A stretch of DNA of 64,000 nucleotides from Trochalopteron elliotii (Eukaryota > Chordata > Aves > Passeriformes > Leiothrichidae): the NCBI GenBank assembly GCA_024734555.1, contig JANPWX010000028.1:4497752-4561751 (forward strand), in the 5' to 3' direction. Numbering within the stretch: position 1 is the stretch's first letter; each line of letters starts with the position of its first letter. The translations under genes and the position numbers were made by a program. Under the pieces are notes generated by a model. It made no database searches. It saw nothing but the letters and a program-made list of their open reading frames with translations, and was not told where the DNA came from. Positions 37,386-51,227 of this stretch are shown piece after piece.

Positions 37386-40300
37386 ATATTATCAGTCACA
37401 GGATCAAGAAATCTCTGCAAAGGACAGGCTACAGATCTGGCTGTCCGACTCTGTCTCACAGCAAATCTTTGTCAGATTTAACTTCAGTTTTAGAAGCCTT
37501 GAAAGAATTCTGCTACAACTCATCTCTAATGTAATCAAACTAGGTAATTGAAAATAATCCATATTTCTGTAAAGTGCAGATACACTTTGTATAGCTTCTC
37601 TTAAATGTGATTATTTTTGCTTTGAGTAAAATTTTGAGTTAAAAAATTTACTGTATGGAACAGAAGAAATCTAGGCTGAGTTTACAGACAAAAATATTGT
37701 GTATTCTGATGCATTAAAAGGTTTTTAGATAGTCTTATAAGATCTTCCTTAGCACAGAGGAAGAATAACCATAAGGAAATTGCATTGATGAAAGGATGGA
37801 GGATGTCATTATATTTTTGTCATTTGTCATTATTTTTTTGTAAATTCTAGTCTTTTTCTGTTTATTTGTTTATTTTATTTCCCTTGTCTTCTTTTATTCA
37901 TTTATTCATTCATGATTCATTCATATATATGAATCAACCTTTATATTTTCTTAGTTCATAGAGATGGTCTTCAGTATCAAACAATGTGTAAATGACCTTT
38001 TTTTCCAAGGTTCTCACCACACAGAAACACTCCTTTTCTCACTGTTCATGAGAATTTCTGACCCAAAGGGCTACTGGTTCTACAAAAAAAATGAGCAGAG
38101 GTAGACAAAAGGAATAGAAGTAAGCAAAGCAATAGGTGAATATGAAGGCAGGTCCTGTCCAAACAGAAGCCTGAAGCAAAATCAGACTTCCTTCTGCTCT
38201 CTCATTTTCTGTTCAGGTTTCTTGTATTCTGGCTCCAGGGGTAGAAATATGCTGATTTCTCTGCCTGGGAAGTAGGTATTATGTATGAACCCTGTATTGT
38301 TGCCCCTTTTTTTCTATGGATCACCACCTAACATGCTAAGTTTCTTTTCCAGTCATGGAGCATCTAATACTAATGCACTCCATAGTTGTCTACATTTTAA
38401 GCTATCATTTACTATGACTGCATGTGCAATAGGAATGCCATTCAACCATCAACTTCTTAAGTACAGTTATTAAAAAGAAGAATTATGTTGGATTAAGTGC
38501 TTTTTTCATAGTCATAGTCCATCTACTTTTCTCCATAATTGTAGCTACAGTTTTTAGGCTAAAATGTCAGCAACTGGGACTTGTAACTGGAAATAAAGGA
38601 GCTTTGGGAAAAGGAGTACCATGCAAAAAGAGAAGGTCAGGTTGCTTTCTTGATTAATGGGTCATTTGTTCCAAGTACTGATGTCACAGCTATACTTCAG
38701 TGCTTGCTATGCTGTAAATAAATATTCCAGCTGCAAAATTTATTACTTTCTAATAACCCAGCAAATTTGCTTACTCAAAGGCATTGAAAGCAAATAATCT
38801 AAAAATTGTACATAAAATTGTATATGTACACAACATATATGGCACATATATAATTTTATCTAAGCAAAAGACAAATAGCTTGGTCACAAAGGAATGAGAC
38901 TGAAAATTAACAGAAAGCTAATTTGCATTTCCTTCTTTACCTAAGAGCTGAAAAGCAGATTAGGAAAAAAAATACAACAAAAAGAAGAGAAAAGCAACCA
39001 TACAGCCTAGGTAGTTCCAGAGTCCATTCTTCGGCCATAGGACATGAGTTGGCCACATCCACATGGTCAAATGCTTAGATTCCAAAACAATTGTGACAGT
39101 GCCCAAACTGCCTGCTGGGAACAGCCTCATACTGTGCCAACTCCCAAAGCAGGGAATTGGTTGTGAAAGTTACCTTCCATGCCAGGGTCCTGCTCCTGAG
39201 GTACAGGGAGTTAAGCCTGAGAGAACAGGCTTGTCCCTTGCTTATGTCTGGCTCATGACAGTGGCAGCCACAGTCAGCTTGGAGGGGGAGGTTGGGGTCC
39301 AGGTCCTGTGTTAGCCAAAGTCCTGCCCTACCGTATCACAAGGAGTATTTATAATTTTGTATTAAAGAGACTCTTTTATTCCTTTTTGACTGTCTTGTTC
39401 CCTGCCTGAGACACTGGCACCAGCCATAGAGACTGTATTGTGAGGGCTCAACTCACTATGCAGATGAAGATACCAGCAAACACATGGTGTTTTTTAAGCA
39501 GATATGAGCCCAGCTGCAAGGGGCAATTTTTTTGGCTATGGCATATTTCAGTTTTCAAGCTAATGAGAGAGGAAAAGGTAATTTGGATAAGATTTAAAAT
39601 ATGCCAGTTAAAACCAAATGTTATTGCACAAAGGACAACAATAAATAGAGAAAACTGCAGAGTGTTTAAATAAAATATGCTGTTCATAGAGAGATGCAGG
39701 TTCCTGTCAGTAATGCACACAGTTGGCATGGAAACAAACAGTGAGCAGTGGAGAATGAGACTTTTCAAAGTGAAACACTGTGTAGATAATAACCATGTTG
39801 CCTGGGGCTTAAAGTATTCCTTAGCCTCGTTGTTTAAGCAGTAAAGAGGACAGTGTCACAAAGAGACCAACTTCCATTTTCAAGTAGAAATGGCATATTT
39901 AATGGCTGTTGTCAGTTGGTAAGAAAAGACAAAACGACCTAATTAGAACTACGGAAATCAACAAAAGCCCAGAGCAATAATTCTGAAAGAGGTTCTGTAC
40001 TGAAAATGATAGCACAGGATGGGGAGCATATTTTTGCTAGCAGTATAGCATGACTAAAGGGAATTTAAAATTAGGGCAAAGACAAGAACACAAATTGTTT
40101 CCAAGCAACAGTTTTTATGTGTTGGTCAACTGTGTGTTGAATAAGGTGGTTGAGGGGCAACTGAAGCAATATATTGTCAGGAAAATCCTGTAGGAGTGTC
40201 TGGTATTTGTTTTTAAGATAATGGTATGTAGGAATCCCAGCTATCCTCAGACATATGCATGAAGTCCTACATACCTGCAGAGGCTTTTCTGTCTTCTGCA

Positions 40301-43300
40301 GCCTGACAGAAAGACAGAGTAGTAAGGCACATGGAGAATAATAGCAAGATTTTTGGGAGAATGAAACCACAACCGAGGTTCCCAAACAGCTATTTTCCAA
40401 AAGTGAAATTTAGTGTATTTGAAATAAACAAAATTTTGGGCTGAAACTTTAATAGAGTCTCAGCAGAGATTAGGAGAATATTTTAAAGGGTAGATAAGGA
40501 GGAGAGGGACTTCTCTTTTGACAGTCCACTGAAGCTCAGTATTTTATCCAAACACACATCATGCAGAAGCAAAGCTCAGCAGTCTTTTAGATCTGAAAGG
40601 AACTTTTAAGTCTCCAGCTGATGGCAGAATATGGGTTATAGATTCAGAATCTCAGCTCGATCCACAGTGTCCTGCAGTAAGAGTTTACCAATCTGCTGTT
40701 CTACAAGGTCACTTCAACATATGCAAGTCATTTGCATGTGGAGCCACTGTAGACTGGTATCTCTGAAGCTCCAGTCAGGCCACTGCTGTCAAACAGGGTC
40801 CATTACCAGAGTTTGGGCTGAACTGGTATTCTTACATGATGCCTGGATGCTGCTCTCCTGAACCAACTCATATCTGCCTAGAACACACCACAAATGCATA
40901 CCTGTGGTTTAATCTGTGACCTTAACTTTTCTGTGGTATTTTCTCATGAGAAAGAGTTGAGGCTACCTCTCATATTACATTGCAAATATGTGTTTTTCTA
41001 CAAATATTTCCATTATCTTTTTATTGTCCTCCTATCTGGGTGATGAAGTCCCCACAAACTCAATATTGAACCACAATACAGAAGCCTGTTGAGCAAACAA
41101 AGCTGAATGTCAGGAGAACAGCATCTTCCTCCCATTTAATCTCAGTATTAATCAAAGAATTTTGTTTATAAAGTTTTCCTTGATTGTTTATCAGGCCTTT
41201 CCAAAGGCAAACTACTGTTTGGTTGCTTTAGAAGTGTGTTAAAAATAAACTAATGAATGTTTTCTTACATAAACAGAGAAAAATATAAAATCCATTTGGG
41301 CTCTTCTTAAATATATTTTTCTCCTTAAAGAGTTAATGCAAACCTTCTAGTTGCTTCCCTTTTCATTGGTAATATTTAATATAAGCTGAAAGAATGAAAA
41401 TGTGTCTTGGAAGTAAAGCCACATGTCCTTGGCAAACCATGTGTACAGTAAAGAAAAAGCACGTGAGGCTGTCTCAGCAGCAAGAGGCTGGCCCAGAAGC
41501 CAAGTTTCCACCAGCTGCTGGACCAAAATCACACCTATCCCACAAAGTCAAGTGACTTCCTATCCTCTTTTGCCTCTGCCTCATTTTCCTTCTCCTCACC
41601 CCCTACCACACCAAAAGATCTTGTTGTTTCACATAGAAGAGTTGGGAAATAGAAAATAAAGTGAAAGAAGAGTAACAAGCATCTCTTAGGTCAAGCTGAG
41701 CTACAGGGAATTCCTTTAATTAGAATTTAAATGGCTTTAGTGCAAAAGTTGTGCACTTTGAAAATGTAATAGAAGTGGAAAAGTTAGATATATTTCTCCT
41801 GTTACACAATACTGCCTGTGATAAACTCCATTAGGCAAAATTACAGCTCCTTCTTTCTACACAAAGAGCAAGTCTGAGTATTTTTACCCTTTATAGTGCC
41901 ATAGTCATTGTTCCAGCAGAATGCCTATCAGAGACTGGAGAAGGAAGATCCATAAAGGCCTGAAGAGCATTAATACGATGCCAACACAGCAGCACATTTA
42001 CAAAGCATGAAGAAAATGTCATAGTACTCCCCAGGCCACTACAAGCACAGATCCTCCTAGCACCTATTAAGAGGACAGAGACACACAGAGCAGTCTGGTG
42101 TCACAGATCTCTATTCATGCATATTTGAATTTATTGTAAAACTTCAGCTTGTGTAAGCACCCCCAGAATTGTTTCTTAGGGAAACTTACATAATGCAAGA
42201 CACTAAAAACACATCCATCATAGTAGGATTTAACATCATCCTCATCTCCTCTCCTCTTTGCCTCCTCCCAGATCATAGGAAGAAGTCTTGACCAAAACAG
42301 GAGAGTGCTGAAGGAAGACTGGGCTCTGCATATGCTTTTGAGCAGGCATTTACCTATGGATTAGACTCTGTCTTTTTCCTGGCATTTGGTTATGATATGT
42401 TCTTTCTGATAGTTGCCACTTTATCTCAAGAGTCACTCTTCTTCCTGCCAACAGCAGCCAAAATTAGCCAGGTCCCCAAGAATTTTATTTCAGCTTCAGC
42501 AGGGTCAAACAAAAAGCAAACCATGAAGTTATGTGTGTCATGACAAATTGCTTGCATAACTCAGAAACTCATAAAACTTGGGAACAGCTGTATGTCATTT
42601 TCCAAGGCCAGCTGAAGCACCGTGTCTTCCCAACCTGTTCAGCCTTATTGCACACATCAGCAGGGACACTGAGAAACAAAGTCCTCAGAAAAGCATTACA
42701 CAATATTGGCAATATTCAGAATGGCATGTACAAAAACCACAGTGCTTGGTATTGCAAAAAACACTCCAATATTCCTGATTCAAGTGAGATGGTATCACTT
42801 ACAGTACTTTAGAATGAAGGAGAATATGTTAATATGAGGAAGTTATATTGTAAGGGCTACAATATATAGCATTAATATTTATCAGAATAAATTGGATCAT
42901 AAACTTGATCTCTGCCTCTAATCAAGTGCTGAGATTTTGTTAGCTCAATGCATATGGTTTCTCATAAAATCTCTTGCTTAGCCTAAAGTAGAGCTGACTC
43001 AACATTTATTGAAACATAAAGGAATTTTAAATGTGGAAAAACTGAAAAATTCTGTTGGGAATACTGGTTTGCTGAGAACTATAAATGTTATATAAGACTT
43101 CAACAGAATGTGTTCATAGTAGTTATTTGGAATACTATGGTGGTAACTGAAACATACTGTCTGAGAAGCTAAGGACAATATAAGGCTTCAGTAAAATCCA
43201 AAATGTGTTGCCCCACTGAGCCTTCTATAAAATCTAGTTTTACGTTTTTTTCAGTAAAATTTCATAGTGCATTAATTCCAAAGAAACAAAAAGAGCATAC

Positions 43301-45234
43301 TCAGCTCTAGCTATTTGCTTTAGTGCTTGACACATTCTGCTAATAACTTTAAATTTATTTAAGTCTCTGTTGTTTGTATGATCCAATTACAACAATAAAT
43401 ATGAATTACCAAGTGTCAGTATGTGTATTTTATAAAGCTTAAAAGGGAATTATTATTCATTAGAAGCAGTATGAAGAGTTGCATGTAGTAGGAAGCAATC
43501 TGCACTGATTATGGAATTTGACCCTAGATGATCACTATTGTCTATGGCCCTGGCTCCCCACTTGCACACTTTCTAGTGGAGAATAGTTAAGCCACACTGC
43601 TAATATCAAAGTTCCTGTCACCTCCCTTCTTTTCCACCTAGTTTTTTTCCAGTTACTCCATAGGTCTGACAACTTGTTTCTTTGGTTTTGGTCAAAACAA
43701 GCAGCAGCATCAGCAGGATGTCTTTTAGAGAAATATTGATTTTGACAACATTTACAGTGGGAAATTTCAAGTGTCCAGGATAAATTCTTGCATTGTTTCC
43801 AGTGGCAAAAGACATGAACTCAAAAGCTGACCTTTCTGATCAGAAAACAGATGTTTCACTACAATTTCCTTTCCTGAAAATATTTGAAAGGTTTTGGTTT
43901 TGTTCTAAGAAGAAAAACAAGATTTAAGACCTCAACAATTGTTGTAAACAGAATTTTTTATTTCTGTCCAGCTCTTCATCTGCAAAGATATTCTTGAAAT
44001 GTGAACTTTCTGCTTGGGATGGAATGCCATCACATCAGCCATTCTTTCTTGGTGTGTTTCTGTTTATCTTTGGGTCAGAGGCTTTGACAGATAATAATTA
44101 AGGGCAAATTACTCTCCAAGGGTATGTAAGCCTCAAATATATTTCTAGATCTTTTCATAGCATTTCAACCCTTTACCCTTATGTCATCTTTAGTGATATA
44201 AAGGGGCAAAATTTAGGTAATTATTTGTATTTTTTTGGATAATGATTTATGGAATCAGTGTGCCTCTTTAAAATAGTGCATCTAACCTAATGTTTTTTGG
44301 TTTTGCCACTTCTCATAACAGGAACTAAAAAGAATGTTGCAGGAGAGTAGCCTGAATGGAAATCATATTTTAAAAATGAAAGATGAAAGAAAATACTGAA
44401 CACTGATCATAATTTAGAAATTTTCAGATTATCTAAAGATTTCTATTACTCTTTCTTATTAAAACAAACAAAATCCCCAAAAAAATAAGTTTGGAGAATA
44501 CAGCTTGCATCTAGCATTACACCACACCAAGGGGACTCTAAATACATAAGCTGGAGAGATGGCACCAAATTATTTCTATAGTTCATGCTACATGTTGACA
44601 TAATAAGACTCTGTGATGACATAATATTGACTCTGTATTAGTAATGACTTTGACATTAGATGTAAATAAACACTATCTATATTTCACATCCATTTTCTGG
44701 GAACAAGTTTCAAGCAATCATTTATGAAAAACATAGGTTTTAGCAGAAGTACTGTATAATATTTTTAGCCTATTTCTTTACTCTTCTGACACTGAAAATA
44801 TATATTTATCCACATCTTTTCTGGACACATAAAAATGGTTAAAACCAGCCTTCTTGTTCTACCACTTGAATCTAAGACCCTGCCCTAAGCACTATGTTGG
44901 GTAAAAGACTTCTGAATTCAGCCTGAGCTGAAATAACCCTCCACAGTAAACAGTACCGTGGCCCATTACCTGGCCTTGATACTATATGGCACGGCACATT
45001 CTATAAAATTCTTCAATTCATAAATGATGTGGCTGCTACTGTAATGCTGTATTGGAAATGTATTTGGAAACTGTATCGTAGGAGCTGGAGAGATCCAAGT
45101 CACAAATGGACTGAACCCAGGAAGACCAAAGGCAGCTGACATATGGACCAACCCAAGCTCCAGAATAAACAATGCAGCTGTCCTGAGCAATGCAAATACA
45201 TTACCTTACTGGAAGAGGGTAGAAGCATTAAATT
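37386..45234. other. Non-coding DNA, no gene seen
   Basis: Almost eight kilobases without a supportable gene. An (ATTC)-rich microsatellite lies at about 37893-37937. About 39000-39430 is richer in G and C and ends in 'gtattaaagagactctttta', reminiscent of an LTR end, but no boundaries or duplications could be set. Open frames reach 109 codons (40071-40400, minus) and are unrecognised. Confidence 0.65.
37893..37937. repeat. Imperfect (ATTC)n microsatellite
   Basis: 'attcatttattcattcatga' and neighbouring ATTC units are followed by 'tatatatgaatc'. The array is short and interrupted. Confidence 0.75.
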
Positions 45235-46445
45235 AACTGTACAACTCCTTTTGTGACATAGTAACTCACCTAGTTGATGAAGGGAAGGCAGTTAATATCA
45301 TCTTTTTTGGATTTCAGTAAAGCTTTTGATACTGTCTCTACTTTTTATCCTTCTGGATAAAATTTCCAGCACGCAGCTATATAAAAACATCATGGGATGG
45401 GTGAGCAACTGACACATGCATGGGGCACAAGGGATTACAGTGAATGGGCAATATCAGACTGGTGACCCGTCACTAGTGGGGTTCCACAGGGCTCCATCCT
45501 GGTCTTGTGCTCTTCAACATCTTCAAAAAGGACTTGGAGACAGGACTGGAAGAGATATTAACCAAGTTTACAGGTGATACAAAACTGGGAAGAGATGTTG
45601 ACTCCCTTGAAGGCAGAGAGATTTCAATAAATCCAAGGGCTGGGCAACCACCAACCACGTGAAGTTCAACAAGGGAAAAAGTGCCAGATTCAGCACCTGA
45701 AACATACCAGCCCTAGGTGTATGGACAGACTGGGGAATGAGATCCTGGAAAGCAGTGCCACAGAAAGGGACCTTGGGGTCCTGGTTGATGACAAGTTGAA
45801 CATGAGACAGCAGTGACCTGGCAGCCAGGAGGCCCAACCCTGTCCTGGGGTACATCAGGCCCAGCATCACCAGCCAGGCAAGGGAGGGGATTGTCCCACT
45901 CTGCTCTGCACTGGGGCAGCCTCACCTCCAGTGCTGGGGGCAGTTTTGGGTGCCACAATGTAAGAAAAATACTAAACTATTAGAGAGTGTCCAAAGGAGG
46001 GCAATGAAGATGGTGAAGGGCCTTGAGGGGAAGCTGTGTGAGGAGTGGCTAAGGGCACTTGGTCTGTTCAGCCTGGAAAAGAGGAGGCTGAGGGGAGACC
46101 CCATTGCAGTTACAACTTCCTTGTGAGGAGAAGGGGCAGGCACTGCTCTCTACTCTCTGGTCACCAGTGATGGGACCCAAGGGAATGGCCTGAAGTTGTG
46201 TCAGGGGAGGTTTAGGCTGGATATTAGGGAAAGGTTCTTCTCCCAGAGCGTGGCTGGACACTGGTACAGGCTCCCCAGGGCAGTGGTCACAGCACCAGCC
46301 TGACAGAGTTCCAGAGGCCATTTGGACAATGCTCTTGAAGATGTGGTGGGACTCTTGGGGATAGTCTTGTGCAGGGCCAGGAGCTGGTCTTTGATGATCT
46401 TTGTGGGTCTCTTCCAACTCAGGGTATTCTGGGATTCTGTGATAT
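45235..46445 (+). mobile_element. CR1 LINE, 1.2 kb copy with RT remnants
   Basis: This is the longest CR1 copy in the window. It starts in the reverse-transcriptase domain. 45304-45336 reads FLDFSKAFDTV, RT motif A with both aspartates kept. 45475-45501 in the same frame reads SGVPQGSIL, RT motif B. A stop codon at about 45358 separates them. 45564-45590, in another frame, reads KFTGDTKLG where the catalytic A-D-D box would be, so one aspartate is lost. Downstream come the usual ORF2 C-terminal stretch and 3' UTR ('ggctccccagggcagtggtc', 'cagggccaggagctggtctt'), ending 'attctgggattctgtgat'. The copy is dead and 5'-truncated. The 137-codon minus frame at 46049-46462 is antisense to it. Confidence 0.92.
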
Positions 46446-46787
46446 TCATTAATTTTCATCAAGACAGTCAGACTCTTTTAAGTAAGGAAGTTGAAGCTTT
46501 TTCAGTTTGGATTAGACACATATTGTTAGTGCAGTTTATAGTAAAACATTTGTTTTGAACAAATTAGATAAGATTCATGGACAAGTCTGTATTTTGGGTT
46601 TTGTTTCACTCCTCCTGTTTCCTAGAAAATTAATTTTGGTTAAAATATATTTGGATTTTTATTACTCTAGATGGAAAATTTCTAAATCAGGACACAAGGA
46701 ACGTTTCCTACAAGGATCTCCACTGAATGTGCAGAAAAGATTCAAATGGAATTTAACGTTAGTTATATGCCTGTTTTTCTCATCCAG

Positions 46788-46957
46788 AGGGCTTGGGTTT
46801 CCTGTGAGAAGGATGTTAATGAGGCTTCCCCTGGGACTTCAGAGGGGTCTGTCCCAAAGCCCCAGCCAGGAGCACAGAGGCAGCCCCAGCCCCTGGCATC
46901 AGGAAGTTCCCTGGGGGTGAAGCCAAGCCAAGGCTTGATCAGGACATCAGCCTACAG
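46788..46957 (+). other. Exon-like 170-bp GC-richer segment, unconfirmed
   Basis: A pyrimidine-rich acceptor 'gcctgtttttctcatccag' ends at 46787, and a strong donor 'cctacag|gtgagg' falls at 46957/46958. The frame opened at 46746 is clear through the whole segment and stops just after the donor at 46961; one other frame stops at 46920. The translation is rich in P, S, Q and G (SVPKPQPGAQRQPQPLASGS) and is unrecognised. Base composition is clearly richer in G and C than the surrounding DNA, up to about 47110. It could be an exon of an unknown gene, a lncRNA exon, or part of an unrecognised repeat. Confidence 0.2.
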
Positions 46958-49900
46958 GTGAGGGTCAGGATCAGTGAAGAGAACCAGGGTCAGAAACTCT
47001 ATAGGGATGGCAGGGAAAACAGGAGCAGAGTGCGTGACTGCTGGGACTGCCCTGGTGTAAAGGCTGGCACTGCTGTTCACCTGAAGGGTGAGAGCAGCAT
47101 GATGTACTCCTAAATCAAGGCAAGCAAAGGTACCTCATAATTACAGTATGATCTGGAAAGCACTTGCTAATGATCTGAAATGGGTAAATTGAATAATTTT
47201 GTGAGATAGAAAAAATTGAATCAATGTAACCCAAGACTGAATTTAAAAACACAAAATTATTTTCTACATCACAGGACTCAACCTACACCAAACTGTCTTA
47301 AAGGAACTATAATGCTTTGGTGAACATCTCTTGATATTGTTACAGAAATTTGGATAACTTTCAGCATTCCACTTTATCCTAATATTTTCCTAGTGAAGCG
47401 TTTGTGATTCCTACATATCCTAAATTTAGTGCAATTAGTCGTGTTTTCAACATTCTTATCTTCTTGTTAAACCTTGCCAAGTTTTGGAAGGATTAGCTAC
47501 ATAAAATAAAAAAAAAAAAATCAGTGGCCAGCTCTTTTGAAGCCAAGAAATTATGTGATCAGATCTAATGCCTTGTAGTTACAGTCTACAACCTTTCATG
47601 AAACTTGCTGCGTACAAATAATCTTTCACAGATTTCCACCAGCCAGCATTAATAGGACTTTCTAGTCAGAGCTAGTGAACAATATCTATTTCTTTATCTA
47701 ATAGAGCTATTATGTGCTCTCCTCTTTCCATTTACAGGCTACAAACTACACAGAAGGCATATTCCTCTGGTACTAAAAGATCCTTTTATACTCCCTTTTC
47801 CCAAAGTCTTCACCTGCCTTCCCAGCTGAGGTTCCAGATGGTACTTCTAGCTCAATGACCAGTTTTTTGATAATGGGCTGTCAGACTGAATGAACCCTGT
47901 CAGGCAAAAACACAGAGCTTACCTTGAGTTCTTGTCCCACATGTTTGTAAAGAATTTTACTCATTTTCAAGTACAAACCTGTAGTTACAACCAATGCAGC
48001 AGGAAATAAATGGGTAGAAAATGTGTTGGCTAAGGTAGCCATTAGGGACTTCTGAGTAAATCAAAGATCACAGATTTCTGACACAAGTGGAGAAAATATG
48101 CATAAATAACTGTCTCATCTTTATATAAATATTCATTTAAAAATATTCACTTAAATGAGCACAGCAAGAAAACAGTGGTCCTATATAAACCACCTCTCCA
48201 TATGATCCCATTGCAAGGCATCTTCTCATCGTACTTGCCATGAACACATGAGCTTGCCTTTTCCACAAAGCAGTATGCAAATCTGGTATTGCGTCTTTCA
48301 AGTGTTCACAAAATACAAATAAGCAGCAGTCCTTTTCAAGCTCATTTTTTTTCTATTTATCAGATGGCCAAGCCCCTTTTCAAGGGACATGGCAAGAGAC
48401 ACCCATATATGGAAGTACTTTTCATAACTTAAAGAAGAATTAGTAGCTCTTTGTATATTATTCTACAGGCAGTGACATGGAATAAGAAAACTCCAGTGCC
48501 AAATATGTTAAAATACATTCATAATTTCCAAGGTATATAACTTTTTCCTTCCCACTTACTTTTCGATGGATTTTTAATTTTTTACACTTTGAAGTTATAA
48601 GTAAGTGAAAGGTTCTACTTGTTACATGAGATTATGAGAATTACTTAATCTTTCTTGCTTTCAGAAGTACCTACTCCTCATGCTAATGCCAAGGTAAAAA
48701 TTTTGCGCATCCCTTTCAAGAACTAATAGGACGTAATTTTGGGATTAACACAGCCAATAAAAGGCAGAGAGGAAAGAGGAATCTGGACAAAGTATTTAAT
48801 GTGTTAAATGGTTGATCTGTATTATTTGTCTATTTTAAAGGATTACTATGAGAAACCAAAGATGTGTCACAATCTGTGGCATAACCAAGTAGTTGTACAA
48901 TTAATACTTTTCCTTCTGCACATTTTTCAAGGTCTTACAAAGCCAAGTGGAAAAGTTTCCACTGTGGACATTACATTGTTAGGGAAGGGAGGAGTCAGCT
49001 AACACCCTAATTCAATTGAATTCCTAAGCAAGAATGTAAAACAGATGAGAAATTAATGTTCCAAACAGCTTCTTGCATATCATAGGAAGTCAACTAATCA
49101 AACTAAAAAGAAATTTTATGTTCCTTCTCAAAATATGAATTAATAATCAAAGTTACTTTGTGACTCATTTCCCTAAATCATAATGTAAGGGGAAACACAA
49201 CTCCCAGGGTACACTGAAACTTCATGTGTGCTCAAGAGTAATGAGATAACTATTAGACACATGAAAGAGACAGCTTTTTCAGGTTAGGACATTTGGTGAA
49301 GAGGAATATATCTCTAAAACAGTGATTCTTGCTCTATGCTGACTGTCATACCTTGGAAAAAACCTAAATGATAGACAGGTGAAGTGCTGCAAGTATGTTC
49401 TAACACATGATGTTAATGAGCCTGCTTCTGGTTTTCCCTGTAACATTTTCCCCAGTTCTGTAATAGAAAACTAAACCTTTGCTTGTTAACTCTCCATTAA
49501 TTTTGTCTACTGAAAGCAAAACCACCGAGTTTTATGAGGAGAAGATACTCTGTTTCTCCAGAAATAGCATGTTTAAAGAAGTTATTGTATATACACAAGT
49601 TCTTTAAGTGTCTGAGATGTGAAACAAATTGTCACTTCACAGAAGATCATGTGTCTTTCCCACCAATATTCTAGGCTCAGTTTGAACATTGGTGGGTTGA
49701 TAGGCTTCAGGGAAAAATTATTCCCGTATGGGCAAACACTATTGCTCTGCTGGCAAGCAAGAATTAGCCATGAGACAAGTTAGCGTAATCTCTTGTTGTC
49801 ACAGAAAGCCTCCAAGTTATTCATACACCACTAACACATACTAGTCTTTTGGGAATGCACTTCTGATGTTCTCCAGGCAGAGACAGCACAGTGTCTGACA

Positions 49901-51107
49901 GAAAGATCCACAGAAGGCACTGACAGATGTTTCGAAAACAACCACAGTGTTTGCCTGAATTATTCTTTTACCTAAAAAAAACCCCAGATCCTAACCCAAA
50001 CTTTGAACAAAAATTCAGCCTTACAGAGGTCTAAAACTAGCAGGATGCAAGGGCACATATGGGGAAAACATGATGTGTTTGGGAGGATAGCGTTTCAGTA
50101 ATATATGTTTCCACCAACTGCAAGCAGAAAGGTTGAACACATATTTATACAGCAGTAGTAAAAAGCTGAATGATTTAGCAGCAAATGAAAATTAAATACA
50201 AGAGGCAGGCCAAGAAAGTATGAGGAACAGTAGTTAGAAATTCTACACTGAATGCCACAGAAAGGAAAATGCTAATGAAAGAGGAAATGCCTAGGCTCTA
50301 GTCAAGCATTTCTGGCTCTCAAGTGAACATTTCAATGGAATAGGCTTTTGTGAACTTGGGGCATTTCTGATGCTTCGTTTAAGTTAAATCATTTGTTAAA
50401 TAAATTCTATTGGCTGAGAATTTCCTGAAGTCCTAAGTAGACAGAAGTACATATGAGTGTTTGAGTCTACAAAAAATTTAAATAGGAAATACCATTTCTT
50501 TTAAGTTTAGTTACAGAGATGAGTTCTAGTAAAAGGGTAGCATAGGTAATTTGCTAGTTTGAAACATTAGCTGAAGTTTCTTTATTGTTTGTAATTTTCT
50601 CATCTATCTTTTGAGGATACTTTCCTTCTCTGCAACTGACCATATATATTTGATTTTATCTGATATTTAAAAAAATAAATCCATCTGGATGAAATCAGAT
50701 TGTCTTCAGATGTTAAAACCCAATCTTTTTTCAATTTAGCTACTTACACAGAATTTCAATGTCCTTGCAAAACCTGGGGTTTTTTTAAAGAACAAACCAT
50801 GTTGCTTTGCTTTTGTGCAGAATGGTTACTGCTCCTTCATTTATTTGTAATCATTTCCTATTAACATTTTCACAGGACCATATATCTAAGTACATATTTA
50901 AGTTTGTTAAAATATTATTCTAACTTAAAACCTGCAATATAAGTAGTGAGGCATACTTCAATTTATAATCTTTATACTCTATAAGCATCTTCTGGATTAT
51001 TAATTAACTAAATGGTCTGTTTAAAGATCTTGTTTCTCTGTGCAAATACATCTGCAAATTATTTTAGGAATGAATGGATTGTTGGTGTGCATGTTCATGT
51101 TGGTGTT

Positions 51108-51180
51108 TCTTGGGGCTTTTTTTTTGGTTGGCTTTGTTTGTTTGTTTGTTTTTGTTTTTGGGGGGTTTTTTGGGGGAATT
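51108..51180. repeat. G/T low-complexity tract with (GTTT)n
   Basis: Includes a short GTTT microsatellite (about 51134-51152) followed by G6 (51160-51165) and G5 (51172-51176) runs. Only three G runs of four or more are present, too few and too far apart for a clear quadruplex. Confidence 0.75.
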
Positions 51181-51202
51181 TTAAGTTAATTTAAGTTTAA
51201 GT

Positions 51203-51227
51203 TACCCTAAATTCAGAATTTAGGGTA
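51203..51227. repeat. Perfect 12-bp inverted repeat, 1-nt spacer
   Basis: The left arm 'taccctaaattc' (51203-51214) and right arm 'gaatttagggta' (51216-51227) are exact reverse complements around a single A. As RNA or single strand it would form a hairpin only if a few central pairs open. Each arm carries one CCCTAA/TTAGGG hexamer. Confidence 0.9.

Noticed and set aside
37211..37551. Open frames of 82 and 112 codons, repetitive GKGRE and PSLPF
   Set aside because: They are products of the GGGAA/GGAA array; a five-base repeat without stops stays open in all frames.
46049..46462. 137-codon minus-strand frame, longest in the window
   Set aside because: It is antisense to the 3' part of the CR1 copy at 45235-46445 and does not resemble a known protein.
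46555..46920. 121-codon + strand frame
   Set aside because: Its first half is ordinary AT-rich sequence; only the portion beyond 46787 is of interest, and there a different frame spans the splice-like boundaries.
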